NCBI GenBank assembly: GCA_033855845.1
Contig: JAWVFR010000078.1
Coordinates: forward strand, 1 to 64,000
Direction of reading: 5' to 3'
DNA from: AC-38 sp033855845
GTDB taxonomy: Bacteria; Actinomycetota; Thermoleophilia; Solirubrobacterales; Solirubrobacteraceae
DNA: 64,000 nucleotides
Shown here: positions 24,147 to 31,645 of the stretch, one piece after another
How the letters are laid out: each line of letters begins with the position of its first letter
How positions within the stretch are numbered: position 1 is the first letter of the stretch
Program-made: the position numbers and the translations under genes
The notes under the pieces: model-generated
What the model saw: only the letters and a program-made list of their open reading frames with translations
Told to the model about the DNA's origin: nothing
The model's database searches: none

Positions 24147-26855
24147 ATGTCACCGGGTGCCCGCCTCCGACTCGTCGTGCTGGCCGCCGCCGCCGTGGCG
24201 GCGCTGGCCGCCGCGCCCGCGGCCCAGGCCGACGTCCTGGTGAGCCACGTCGGGTCCACACTCACCGAGACCACCGGCAACGGGGACGGGCTGGTCGCCC
24301 CGGGCGAGGGCTTCGCCCTGACCGAGCGCATCGCGAACTCGGACTCGCTCGTGCCCTCGATGACCGGCGTGACGGGCACGCTCGCGTACGACCCCGGGAC
24401 CACGGCCCAGGCCGGCCCCCCGCTGGTCAGCCTCGCCAACGTCTTCTCCAACTACCCGAACCTGGCCTTCGGCGCCCAGGGCGACAACCAGGCCTCCTAC
24501 ACCGGGACGCTCGCCAGCGCGGCGGAATGCGGGGTCAACCTGCCCTTCGTCCTGTCGGTCGCCAGCGACCAGGGACCGTCCACCGTCCCGTTCCAGGTCC
24601 GGACGGGCCTGGCCGGTCCGAGCGTGGCGTGGGACAGCGTCGACGTGCCCCACGCGATCCCCGACGGCGCCGCGACGCAGTCGAGCCTGGCTGTGTCGGC
24701 GGCCGGGCGCGTCAAGGACGTCCGGGTCCGCATTGGCTCGATCCCGCATACGCGCACGGGAGACGTGAAGATCGAGCTGGTCTCACCCAGCGGGGCCTCG
24801 GTCGTGCTGGTGAACGCGGAGGGCGGCAACGGCCAGGACTTCTCCAACACGACCTTCTCGGACTCCGCGGCCCAGACCATCGTCGGCGCCGCCGCGCCCT
24901 TCACCGGCACCTACCGCCCCTTGGAGCCGCTGTCCAAGATGATCGGCCGCTCCCAGCAGGGCACGTGGTACCTGCGGGTCACCGATCAGGCGGCCGGCAA
25001 CACCGGTCAGATCGCCGCGTGGGGGGTGGACGTCCGCACCGCCGTTTGCAACGCCAACCCGATCGCCTCCTTCACCGCTACGCCCAACCCGGCCCTGCCG
25101 GGGCAGGCCATCGCGCTGGACGCCTCGGGCTCCGTCTCGCCGACCGGCACGATCGCCAAGTACGAGTGGGACGTGAACAACACCGGAACCTTCGTGGACC
25201 GGGGCACGGTCCCGACCCACTCGGCCACCTTCCCCACGCGCGGCAGCTATCCGGTCACGCTGCGGGTCACCGACGGCCTCGGCCGTCAGAGCACGAGCGT
25301 CGTGAACCTCAGCGTCACCGTGCCGCCGACCGCGGCGATGACCTCATCGCCGGCGTCGCCCCTCACCGCGGAGGACGTCACGCTGGACGCCTCGGGCTCC
25401 ACCGACCCCGACGGGCTCCCGATTGCCAAGTACGAGTGGGACCTGACCGGGACCGGCACGTTCACGCGCGACACGGGAACCACGCCCACGACGACGGTCC
25501 AGTTCGCCACTCCCGGCACCAAGACCGTGCGCGTGCGCGTGACCGACGTCGACGGCGCGACCGCGGTCGCGTCTCGCGACATCGTGGTGGCCAACCGTCC
25601 GCCGGTCGCCGCCCTGGCCGTGCCCACGCCCGCGGTGGTCGGGGTCCTGGCCACGTTCGACGCCGGAGCCTCCACGGACCCCGACGGGGCGATCGTGCGC
25701 TACGAGTGGGACCTGGACGGCTCCGGCACCTACGCGACCGACACCGGCAACGTCTCCACCCTTCCGCACACCTTCAACGCGTCCGGCACGTACCCGATCG
25801 GCGTGCGGGTCACCGACGACCAGGGCGTCGTGTCGACGATCGTGCAGCAGGTGGTCGCCACCCGCGCCCCGGTGCCCAGCTTCACCGCCTCGGCCAACCC
25901 GACGTCGCTCCACCGGCCCGTCAGCTTCGACGCGACCGCCTCCGCCGATCCCGACGGCACCATCGCCCGCCACGAGTGGGACCTGGACGGCAACGGGACC
26001 TTCGAGACCGACACCGGCTCCAGCCCGCTGGCATCGCATGTCTACGACCAGAACGGGACCTACGCGGTCAAGCTGCGGGTGACGGACGACAAGGGCGCGC
26101 AGGCGCAGCACACGGTCAACCTCGTGGCCGCCAACCTCGCTCCGACGCCCGCGCTCAGCGTCAATCCCGGGCGGGTGCCGGCGGGCCAGCCCGTCACCCT
26201 CGACGCCGGCGGCTCCAGCGACCCCGACGGCACGATCGTCAAGTACGAGTGGGACCTGGACGGCAACGGCACCTTCGAGAAGTCGACCGGCGCGACGTCC
26301 TCGCTCACACGGTCATATCCCAATCCCGGCGGCTTCACCGTCGGGGTGCGCATCACCGACAACGACGGTGCGACCCGCACGACCACGCAGTCGCTGACGG
26401 TCCTCGACGCGCCGGCCGGGGGCCCCGGCAGCGGGCCCGGCGGCTCGGACCCCGGCTCGGGCGGCTCCGGCGACCCGGGCGGCTTCCCGAGCGTTGCCAC
26501 CGGGCCCCTCCGCGCCACGCTGAGCGGCAGCCCGCTGCAGCGGATCGCCGCCGTCACGCTGCGCGGACTGGCCGTGGGCTGCCAGGCCGACCGGGTCGCG
26601 ACATGCGCCCTGGTGCTCGAGCTGCGGGCCGCGGATGCCCGCCGCCTGGGCCTGCGCACCGCGCGCACCATCGTCCTGGGCCGCGCCACGCTCTCCGTCC
26701 GCTCGGCCGGCATCCGGACCGGGCGCGTGCGTCTCACCGCCTACGGCCGCTACGTCCTGCGGCGCGCACCGAAGGTGCTCGTGGTCATGCGCGCCACCGT
26801 GCGCGCCAGCGCGCTCTCGGTGCGCCTCTCGCGGACCTTCCTGCTGCGCCGCTAG
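24147..26855 (+). CDS. Secreted PKD-repeat protein with P-domain (putative adhesin)
   Basis: This 902-residue exported protein has signal peptide LRLVVLAAAAVAALAAAPAAQA. After an Ig-like region (~25-145) comes a proprotein-convertase P-domain-like module (VPHAIPDGAATQSSLAVS, IELVSPSGASVVLVN, QGTWYLRVTDQAAGNTG). Five PKD domains follow, each with a YEWDLDGxGT-type core and a VRVTDxxG strand, evenly spaced between ~305 and ~755. Then come a Gly/Ser/Pro linker and a basic C-terminal beta domain rich in Arg (LGLRTARTIVLGRATLS). No protease catalytic domain, sortase motif or membrane anchor is seen. Divergence from the minor pilin operon and a matching sigma-28-type promoter suggest a cell-surface or pilus-associated adhesive role. 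The frame is open far upstream, but ATG 24147 fits the signal peptide and the promoter. Confidence 0.85.
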   Translation: MSPGARLRLVVLAAAAVAALAAAPAAQADVLVSHVGSTLTETTGNGDGLVAPGEGFALTERIANSDSLVPSMTGVTGTLAYDPGTTAQAGPPLVSLANVFSNYPNLAFGAQGDNQASYTGTLASAAECGVNLPFVLSVASDQGPSTVPFQVRTGLAGPSVAWDSVDVPHAIPDGAATQSSLAVSAAGRVKDVRVRIGSIPHTRTGDVKIELVSPSGASVVLVNAEGGNGQDFSNTTFSDSAAQTIVGAAAPFTGTYRPLEPLSKMIGRSQQGTWYLRVTDQAAGNTGQIAAWGVDVRTAVCNANPIASFTATPNPALPGQAIALDASGSVSPTGTIAKYEWDVNNTGTFVDRGTVPTHSATFPTRGSYPVTLRVTDGLGRQSTSVVNLSVTVPPTAAMTSSPASPLTAEDVTLDASGSTDPDGLPIAKYEWDLTGTGTFTRDTGTTPTTTVQFATPGTKTVRVRVTDVDGATAVASRDIVVANRPPVAALAVPTPAVVGVLATFDAGASTDPDGAIVRYEWDLDGSGTYATDTGNVSTLPHTFNASGTYPIGVRVTDDQGVVSTIVQQVVATRAPVPSFTASANPTSLHRPVSFDATASADPDGTIARHEWDLDGNGTFETDTGSSPLASHVYDQNGTYAVKLRVTDDKGAQAQHTVNLVAANLAPTPALSVNPGRVPAGQPVTLDAGGSSDPDGTIVKYEWDLDGNGTFEKSTGATSSLTRSYPNPGGFTVGVRITDNDGATRTTTQSLTVLDAPAGGPGSGPGGSDPGSGGSGDPGGFPSVATGPLRATLSGSPLQRIAAVTLRGLAVGCQADRVATCALVLELRAADARRLGLRTARTIVLGRATLSVRSAGIRTGRVRLTAYGRYVLRRAPKVLVVMRATVRASALSVRLSRTFLLRR

Positions 26856-27274
26856 AGCGGCGGCGCGTCGACCACGAGCCGCCCGATCACGCGGCCGGTG
26901 CCGCGCAGGCGGATCGGGAACGTCCCGCCCCGCAGGGCGAAGAACTCGAACCGGGCCGGGGAGAACCGGTCCACGGGCTCGAACCGGCCCAGCCCCACGA
27001 GCTCCACCTCGTCGGGGCTCGGGGACTTCACCTGCAGGCGCAGGAGCGCTCCACGGCGCACGCGCACCACCGCGGGCCGGCGGGCGGCCGAGTCGATCGT
27101 GAACGCGGCTACGGCGGCTCCGGGGACGGTCCCACCGGTCGCCCGGGGCGTGGTGGCGGTCGACGTGGTGGGGGCGTTGGTCATGCGGCCGCGGTCGCGC
27201 GGGGTCAGCGCGGCCGCCATCGCACCGGTGGCCAGCAGGACGGCAGCGAGGATCAGGAGCCGGCGACCGAGCAC
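26852..27274 (-). CDS. Membrane-anchored protein with cupredoxin-like fold lacking copper ligands
   Basis: This 140-residue protein has an N-terminal hydrophobic helix (LLILAAVLLATGAMAAALT), a Thr/Pro-rich linker, and a C-terminal ~80-residue beta domain. The strand order (VRVRRGALLRLQVKS, DEVELVGLG, RFEFFALRGGTFPIRLRG, VIGRLVV) resembles cupredoxin-like domains, but the Cys and His copper ligands are absent. It would sit outside the cytoplasmic membrane. Its 3' end overlaps the convergent PKD gene by 4 nt, and its 5' end faces the pilin riboswitch region. Function unknown. Confidence 0.65.
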   Translation of the reverse strand: MLGRRLLILAAVLLATGAMAAALTPRDRGRMTNAPTTSTATTPRATGGTVPGAAVAAFTIDSAARRPAVVRVRRGALLRLQVKSPSPDEVELVGLGRFEPVDRFSPARFEFFALRGGTFPIRLRGTGRVIGRLVVDAPPL

Positions 27275-27345
27275 TCCTACAGCCTAGATGTCAGCCCTCC
27301 ATGGACGAACGTCCGATGCGTGCAGGGGGATTTTGCGTCCAATCC

Positions 27346-27376
27346 CGTCAAGTTCTCCGCTACGGGTGCCGATTAG
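27346..27376 (+). promoter_or_regulatory. Sigma-28-type promoter of pilA (GTCAAG / TGCCGATTA)
   Basis: TCAAG (T at 27348) and CGATTA (C at 27370) are 22 nt apart. The predicted start around 27382 coincides with the beginning of the c-di-GMP riboswitch. A weaker upstream pair (TCAG at 27291 and CCGATG at 27313, 23 nt apart from T to C) could be a second start. Confidence 0.65.
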
Positions 27377-27383
27377 GTTGTCA

Positions 27384-27475
27384 GCCAGAGCCAAGGTGCC
27401 AAGGGCAAACCGTCCGCGAGGGCGGGACGCAAAGCCACGGTCCTCCCACCAAGAGGAAGCCGGGCTGCCACCAGG
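27384..27475 (+). promoter_or_regulatory. Cyclic di-GMP-I (GEMM-I) riboswitch in the pilA leader
   Basis: The sequence matches the GEMM-I aptamer: AAGGGCAAACC at 27401-27411, a hairpin closed by a GNRA loop (GCGA), GGGACGCAAAGCC at 27423-27435, then GGTCCT and AGGAAGCCGGGCTGCC (27454-27469) forming the second arm with its tetraloop receptor. The aptamer begins where the sigma-28-type promoter predicts transcription to start. About 90 nt separate it from the Shine-Dalgarno AAAGGAGG (27551-27558). I see no clear terminator between, so control of translation or RNA stability is as likely as attenuation. Whether it is an on or off switch cannot be read directly. Confidence 0.93.
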
Positions 27476-27564
27476 GTTCGTCGCAAGATCTCCGGCGGCA
27501 TGGAGACCTGGGTCTGGTCATGAAGTTCCAGGCCAACTCTGGGTCCATCCAAAGGAGGATTCAA

Positions 27565-27981
27565 ATGCTGCATAAGCTCCGTAAGCGCATCGAGGACGAG
27601 AAGGGCTTCACCCTGATCGAGCTCCTCGTCGTCATTCTGATCATCGGCATCCTCGCCGCGATCGCCCTGCCGACCTTCCTTGGCCAGCGTGCCAAGGGCC
27701 AGGACTCCTCGGCCAAGTCGAACGCACGCAACATGGTGTCCCAGGTGGAGTCGTGCTACGCGACGACCCAGGACTACACCAAGTGCAATGTCGGTGACAC
27801 GGCGATGGATACCGGCGGGATCAGCAACACCACCGTGGCGCCCAACGCGACCGGTTACGTCGTGACTGCCACGTCGGACTCCAACAACACGTTCACGATC
27901 ACGAAGTCGACGGCGGGCTTCGCTCGCACGTGCTCCTCCGCCGGCAATGCCAAGGGCGGCTGCAACGGCTCCAGCTGGTAG
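27565..27981 (+). CDS. pilA: Major type IV pilin PilA
   Basis: This 138-residue prepilin has leader MLHKLRKRIEDEKG and the class III cleavage site G14/F15, followed by FTLIELLVVILIIGILAAIA, with Glu at mature position 5. The mature pilin has about 124 residues. It has a helix-rich NARNMVSQVESCYATTQDY segment and a beta domain ending in a C-terminal pair of Cys (RTCSSA and GGCNGSSW), the usual D-region disulfide; two more Cys (ESCYA, TKCNVG) may form a second. A strong Shine-Dalgarno (AAAGGAGG) fits a highly expressed gene. It is transcribed behind a c-di-GMP-I riboswitch and followed by a terminator. The sequence just upstream of ATG is leader, not coding. Confidence 0.95.
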   Translation: MLHKLRKRIEDEKGFTLIELLVVILIIGILAAIALPTFLGQRAKGQDSSAKSNARNMVSQVESCYATTQDYTKCNVGDTAMDTGGISNTTVAPNATGYVVTATSDSNNTFTITKSTAGFARTCSSAGNAKGGCNGSSW

Positions 27982-28004
27982 CCGTACGCATCACGCAAAT
28001 GTCG

Positions 28005-28032
28005 ACGGGGCGGGCCTTCGGGCCCGCCCCGT
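28005..28032 (+). terminator. Terminator with UUCG tetraloop after pilA
   Basis: A 12-bp perfect stem (28005-28016 with 28021-28032) is closed by TTCG, a very stable hairpin, 23 nt after the pilA stop. It separates pilA from pilD. Confidence 0.85.
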
Positions 28033-28058
28033 TCGCGTTCTGCGGCCGGTTCACCTTC

Positions 28059-28064
28059 TAGGCT
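28059..28064 (+). promoter_or_regulatory. Leaderless-type -10 element of pilD (TAGGCT)
   Basis: TAGGCT ends 9 nt before the pilD ATG. Unlike the structural pilus genes, pilD seems to use this housekeeping-type promoter. Confidence 0.5.
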
Positions 28065-28073
28065 CCTCGCGCC

Positions 28074-28823
28074 ATGGCCATCGCCCTCGCCGCCGTCGGC
28101 GGCCTGCTCCTCGGTTCGTTCTTCAACGTCGTGATCGCCCGCCTCCCGCGCGGCGAGTCCCTGGCCTCGCCGGGGTCGCGCTGCCCGCACTGCGGCCACG
28201 CGGTGCGCCCCTGGGACAACGTGCCGTTGCTCTCGTGGCTGGTGCTGCGCGGACGCTGCCGGGACTGCGGCGCGCCCATCTCCGTGCGCTACCCCCTGGT
28301 CGAGGCCCTCACGGGGGCCCTGTGCGCCGCGGTGGTCGTGGCCAAGGGGCCCGACGAGGATGCGCTGCTGGGCCTGGCGCTGGTCCTGACGCTGGTGCCG
28401 GTGACGTTCATCGACCTCGACCACCGGATCATCCCCAACAAGATCCTGCTGCCCTCGGCCGTGGCCGCCGTGGCCATCCTGGCGGCGACGAACGCGGACA
28501 GGCTCCCCGAGCACCTGATCGCCGGCACGGCGGCGGGGGCCTTCTTCCTGCTGGCCGTGCTGGCCTACCCGAGCGGGATGGGGATGGGGGACGTGAAGCT
28601 GGCCGCGGTGCTGGGCCTGTACCTGGGCCAGGAGGTGGCGCCGGCGCTCCTGGCGGCCCTGGTCGCCGGGACGCTCGTGGGCGGCGTGATCATCGCGCGC
28701 AAGGGCGCCGCCGAGGGACGCAAGACCGCGGTGCCGTTCGGGCCGTTCCTGGCCCTGGGCGCGCTCGTGGGCCTGTTCGCGGGCCCCGAGATCGTCGACT
28801 GGTACCGCCAGACCTTCCTTTAG
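28074..28823 (+). CDS. pilD: Prepilin peptidase / N-methyltransferase PilD
   Basis: PilD cleaves the prepilin leaders (PilA and the minor pilins here) and N-methylates the new N-terminus. The 249-residue multispanning protein has the cytoplasmic tetracysteine zinc element (CPHCGHAV and CRDCGAP) of the bifunctional type. The two aspartyl-protease Asp residues are in FIDLDHRIIP and in the GxGD-type GMGMGDVKLAA. Hydrophobic segments start at the N-terminus (AIALAAVGGLLLGSFFNVVIA) and alternate to the C-terminus. Downstream pilMNO have their own promoter. Confidence 0.95.
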   Translation: MAIALAAVGGLLLGSFFNVVIARLPRGESLASPGSRCPHCGHAVRPWDNVPLLSWLVLRGRCRDCGAPISVRYPLVEALTGALCAAVVVAKGPDEDALLGLALVLTLVPVTFIDLDHRIIPNKILLPSAVAAVAILAATNADRLPEHLIAGTAAGAFFLLAVLAYPSGMGMGDVKLAAVLGLYLGQEVAPALLAALVAGTLVGGVIIARKGAAEGRKTAVPFGPFLALGALVGLFAGPEIVDWYRQTFL

Positions 28824-28857
28824 GACGGCCCTCAGGCGGCCAGGACGCCCGTGCGGC

Positions 28858-28887
28858 GCTCAAGGTGGACGGACGAATGGTCGATGC
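28858..28887 (+). promoter_or_regulatory. Sigma-28-type promoter of pilMNO (CTCAAGG / GTCGATGC)
   Basis: TCAAG (T at 28860) and CGATG (C at 28882) are 22 nt apart. A start near 28893 leaves a ~45-nt leader before the pilM ATG. Confidence 0.55.
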
Positions 28888-28938
28888 CTCCCCCGTCGGG
28901 TGCTCCGAGCGTCCGGAACCCAACTCCCTCCCACCGTC

Positions 28939-30012
28939 ATGGCAAGCAAGCGCAACCGCACCGTCGTCGGGCTCGACATCGAGCCCAGCCACCTCGCCGC
29001 CGCCGAGGCGATCGTCAACGGCCGCGTGGCCGTGCAGCGCGCCGCCGTCGGCCCGCTGGCGCCCGGCCTCATGCGCGACGGCGAGGTCACCGACGTGGAC
29101 GGGCTGTCCGCCGCGCTGAAGGACTTCTTCGCCGCCCACAAGCTCCCCAAGCGGGTCCGCCTGGGCGTGGCCAACCAGCGCATCGTGGTCCGGACGATCG
29201 AGCTGCCGTTGCTGAACCCCGGCCCCGAGCTGGAGGCCGCCGTGCGGTTCCATGCGCAGGAGAACATCCCCATGCCGCTCGACCAGGCCGTCCTGGACTA
29301 CCAGGTGACCGGCCGGGTGGACGGCGAGCAGGGCGAGCGGCTGCGCGTCGTGCTGGTCGCGGCCCGCCGCGACATGATCGACCGCCTGGTCCAGGCCGCC
29401 CGCGGCGCCGGACTGCGCCCCGAGGGCATCGACCTCTCCGCCTTCGCCATGATCCGCGCCCTGACGGCCGGCAGCGCCGTGGCCCCCGTGGCCGGCGCGA
29501 TCCCCGGAGGGACGCTGTACGTGAACGTCGCCGGCATGACCAACCTGGCCATCGCCGCCGGGTCCGCGTGCCACTTCACCCGCGTCGCGGTGGTCGGGCT
29601 GGACACGATGATCGGCGAGCTCGCCGAGCGTCGGGGCCTGACCCTGGAGCACGCCGAGCAGTGGCTCACGCACGTCGGCCTGCAGGCGCCCATCGAGGCG
29701 GTCGAGGGCGACCCGGAGATCGTCACCGACGCCCGCGCCGTGCTGGCGGCGGGCGCGGACCGCATCGTCGACGAGATCCGCAACTCGCTGGACTTCTACG
29801 CCGGACAGGGCGCCTCGGTGATCGTCGAGCGCGCCGTGGTCACCGGGCCCGCCGTCGCCGTGCCCGGCTTCGTCGCCCAGCTGGGCGCCGGGGTCACGAT
29901 CCCCGTCGAGGCCGGGATGGTGGCCGAGGCGCAGCCCGGGGCGCTGCACGGCGTGGACGCCGCGTGCGTCACCGTGGCCGCGGGCCTGTCCGTGGCGGAG
30001 GCCGCGTCATGA
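28939..30012 (+). CDS. pilM: Type IV pilus alignment protein PilM
   Basis: PilM is the actin-like cytoplasmic ATPase-fold protein that joins PilN in the inner-membrane alignment complex. The 357-residue protein opens with TVVGLDIEPSHLAAAEA (phosphate-1 loop), followed by VRLGVANQRIVVRTIELP and the HAQENIPMPLDQAVLDY segment diagnostic of PilM. It continues with LYVNVAGMTNLAIAAG and ends with a second nucleotide-fold half (VVTGPAVAVPGFVAQLG). ATG 28939 starts right at the domain; a longer start upstream would include promoter and leader. The stop overlaps the pilN ATG (ATGA). Confidence 0.93.
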   Translation: MASKRNRTVVGLDIEPSHLAAAEAIVNGRVAVQRAAVGPLAPGLMRDGEVTDVDGLSAALKDFFAAHKLPKRVRLGVANQRIVVRTIELPLLNPGPELEAAVRFHAQENIPMPLDQAVLDYQVTGRVDGEQGERLRVVLVAARRDMIDRLVQAARGAGLRPEGIDLSAFAMIRALTAGSAVAPVAGAIPGGTLYVNVAGMTNLAIAAGSACHFTRVAVVGLDTMIGELAERRGLTLEHAEQWLTHVGLQAPIEAVEGDPEIVTDARAVLAAGADRIVDEIRNSLDFYAGQGASVIVERAVVTGPAVAVPGFVAQLGAGVTIPVEAGMVAEAQPGALHGVDAACVTVAAGLSVAEAAS

Positions 30013-30782
30013 GGGCCGTCAACCTTCTCCCCGCCGACCAGCGCCGCGGCGGCAGCTCGCCGGGCCGCTCGGGCCCGGCCGTGTACGTCGTCCTGGGCGC
30101 GCTCGCCGCGCTGGTGGTCTTCGTCGGCGCCTACGTGCTGAGCGCCAACGAGGTCAACTCCAACCGCAGCCAGCTGGCCCAGGCCCAGCAGGAGGCCGCC
30201 GGCCTCGAGCAGCAGGCCGCCGCCTTCAAGCCCTACCACGAGTTCGCCAGCCTGAGCCAGACCCGCGTCCAGACCGTCAACCAGCTCGCGGACAGCCGCT
30301 TCGACTGGGAGCGCGTCATGCGCGAGCTCGCGCAGGCGCTGCCCGGCGACGTGTGGCTGACCTCGCTCACCGGCACCGTCGCTCCCGGCGTGAACCTCGA
30401 GGGCGCCTCCGGCGGCGCCGCGACCGGCTCGCTGCGCAGCGCGCTGCCCCTGCCCGCCGTGGAGATGGTCGGCTGCACCGAGAGCCAGGCCGCGGTCTCG
30501 CGCGTCATGGCCCGGCTGCGCACCCTCAACGGGGTCCAGCGGGTCTCCCTGGCCGCCTCGGAGAAGGCGGAGTCCACCGGCACCGCCGGCAACGCCGGCG
30601 CGTCCTCCACGGACTGCCGCAACGGCAGCTCGAGCTTCCCGAAGTTCCAGATCGTCGTCTTCTTCACGGCGCCGAAGTCGACGCCGGGGGCCGCCACGGC
30701 CCCGGGCCAGGCCGCCGTCGCCACCCAGCCGACCGCCGCCCAGCCGGCGACCGCGCCGACCTCGACCGGGGGTGCCAAGTGA
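30009..30782 (+). CDS. pilN: Type IV pilus alignment protein PilN
   Basis: This 257-residue bitopic membrane protein carries the N-terminal NLLP motif (MRAVNLLPADQR) that inserts into PilM. A membrane helix (VYVVLGALAALVVFVGAYVL, ~25-44), a coiled-coil stretch (SQLAQAQQEAAGLEQQAAAF) and a ferredoxin-like periplasmic domain (WERVMRELAQALPGDVWLTSL) follow. The C-terminal ~60 residues are an Ala/Thr/Pro-rich tail not usual in proteobacterial PilN. Start and stop both overlap neighbours by 4 nt. Confidence 0.92.
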   Translation: MRAVNLLPADQRRGGSSPGRSGPAVYVVLGALAALVVFVGAYVLSANEVNSNRSQLAQAQQEAAGLEQQAAAFKPYHEFASLSQTRVQTVNQLADSRFDWERVMRELAQALPGDVWLTSLTGTVAPGVNLEGASGGAATGSLRSALPLPAVEMVGCTESQAAVSRVMARLRTLNGVQRVSLAASEKAESTGTAGNAGASSTDCRNGSSSFPKFQIVVFFTAPKSTPGAATAPGQAAVATQPTAAQPATAPTSTGGAK

Positions 30783-31645
30783 CCAAGCGCGACCGCATCA
30801 TGCTGATCGTCCTGGTCGCCGCCGGCCTGTTCGGAGGCTTCTACATGCTCGTGCTGAAGCCCAAGCGGGAGGAGGCCTCCCAGCTGGCCGGCCAGCTGCA
30901 GAGCGCGCAGGACCGCGTGGCCAAGGCTCGCGCCGACCTGGCGACCGGCCAGCAGGCCCGCGCCACCTACGCGGCGAACTACGCCACTGTGGCCCGCCTG
31001 GGCAAGGCGGTCCCGACCGGTGACGACGTGCCCTCGCTCGTGTACCAGCTCGACACCACCGCCAAGGAGACCGGGGTGGACTTCCGCACCATGAAGCTCA
31101 GCTCGGGCAGCGGCACGCCCGCGCAGACCTCCCAGACCGCGGCCGCCGCGGCGACCTCGAACTCCGACCAGGCGGGCGCCGCCAAGCCGGGCACGGCCGC
31201 TCCCGCCGCCGGGACTCCGGCCGCCACTCCCGCGACCGGCACCCCGGCCACCCCCGCGGCGCCCACCCAGGCGGCCACCGCCTCGCTGCCCCCGGGCGCC
31301 GTGGTCGGCCCCGCCGGGCTGAGCACGATGCCGTTCTCCTTCACCTTCGAGGGCAGCTTTTTCCGCCTGTCCGACTTCCTCACGCGCATCGAGCGCTACA
31401 TCCAGCCGCGCGGCTCGGCCGTGGACGTCAACGGCCGCCTGCTGCTGGTGGACGGCATCGCGCTCAACGCGGCCGCGGGCGGCTTCCCGCGCATGAAGGC
31501 CTCGATCGCCGCGACCGCGTACCTGCTGCCGGCCTCCCAGGGCCTGTTCGGCGGCGCCAGCCCCGGCGGCCCCTCGACCGTGACCTCCACTCCGGCCGCC
31601 AACGGCACGGGCGCCACGACCGCGCCCGCGGTGGTGACTCCGTGA
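30779..31645 (+). CDS. pilO: Type IV pilus alignment protein PilO
   Basis: This 288-residue bitopic protein has one N-terminal helix (IMLIVLVAAGLFGGFYMLVL), a coiled coil (EEASQLAGQLQSAQDRVAKARADLA) and two halves of a ferredoxin-like domain. The halves are ATVARLGKAVPTGDDVPSLVYQLDTTAKETG and FTFEGSFFRLSDFLTRIERY. They are split by an Ala/Pro/Thr-rich insert of ~80 residues. The pattern is standard for PilO, the PilN partner; the insert is an oddity. GTG start overlaps pilN (GTGA) and the stop overlaps the next gene. Confidence 0.9.
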   Translation: MTKRDRIMLIVLVAAGLFGGFYMLVLKPKREEASQLAGQLQSAQDRVAKARADLATGQQARATYAANYATVARLGKAVPTGDDVPSLVYQLDTTAKETGVDFRTMKLSSGSGTPAQTSQTAAAAATSNSDQAGAAKPGTAAPAAGTPAATPATGTPATPAAPTQAATASLPPGAVVGPAGLSTMPFSFTFEGSFFRLSDFLTRIERYIQPRGSAVDVNGRLLLVDGIALNAAAGGFPRMKASIAATAYLLPASQGLFGGASPGGPSTVTSTPAANGTGATTAPAVVTP

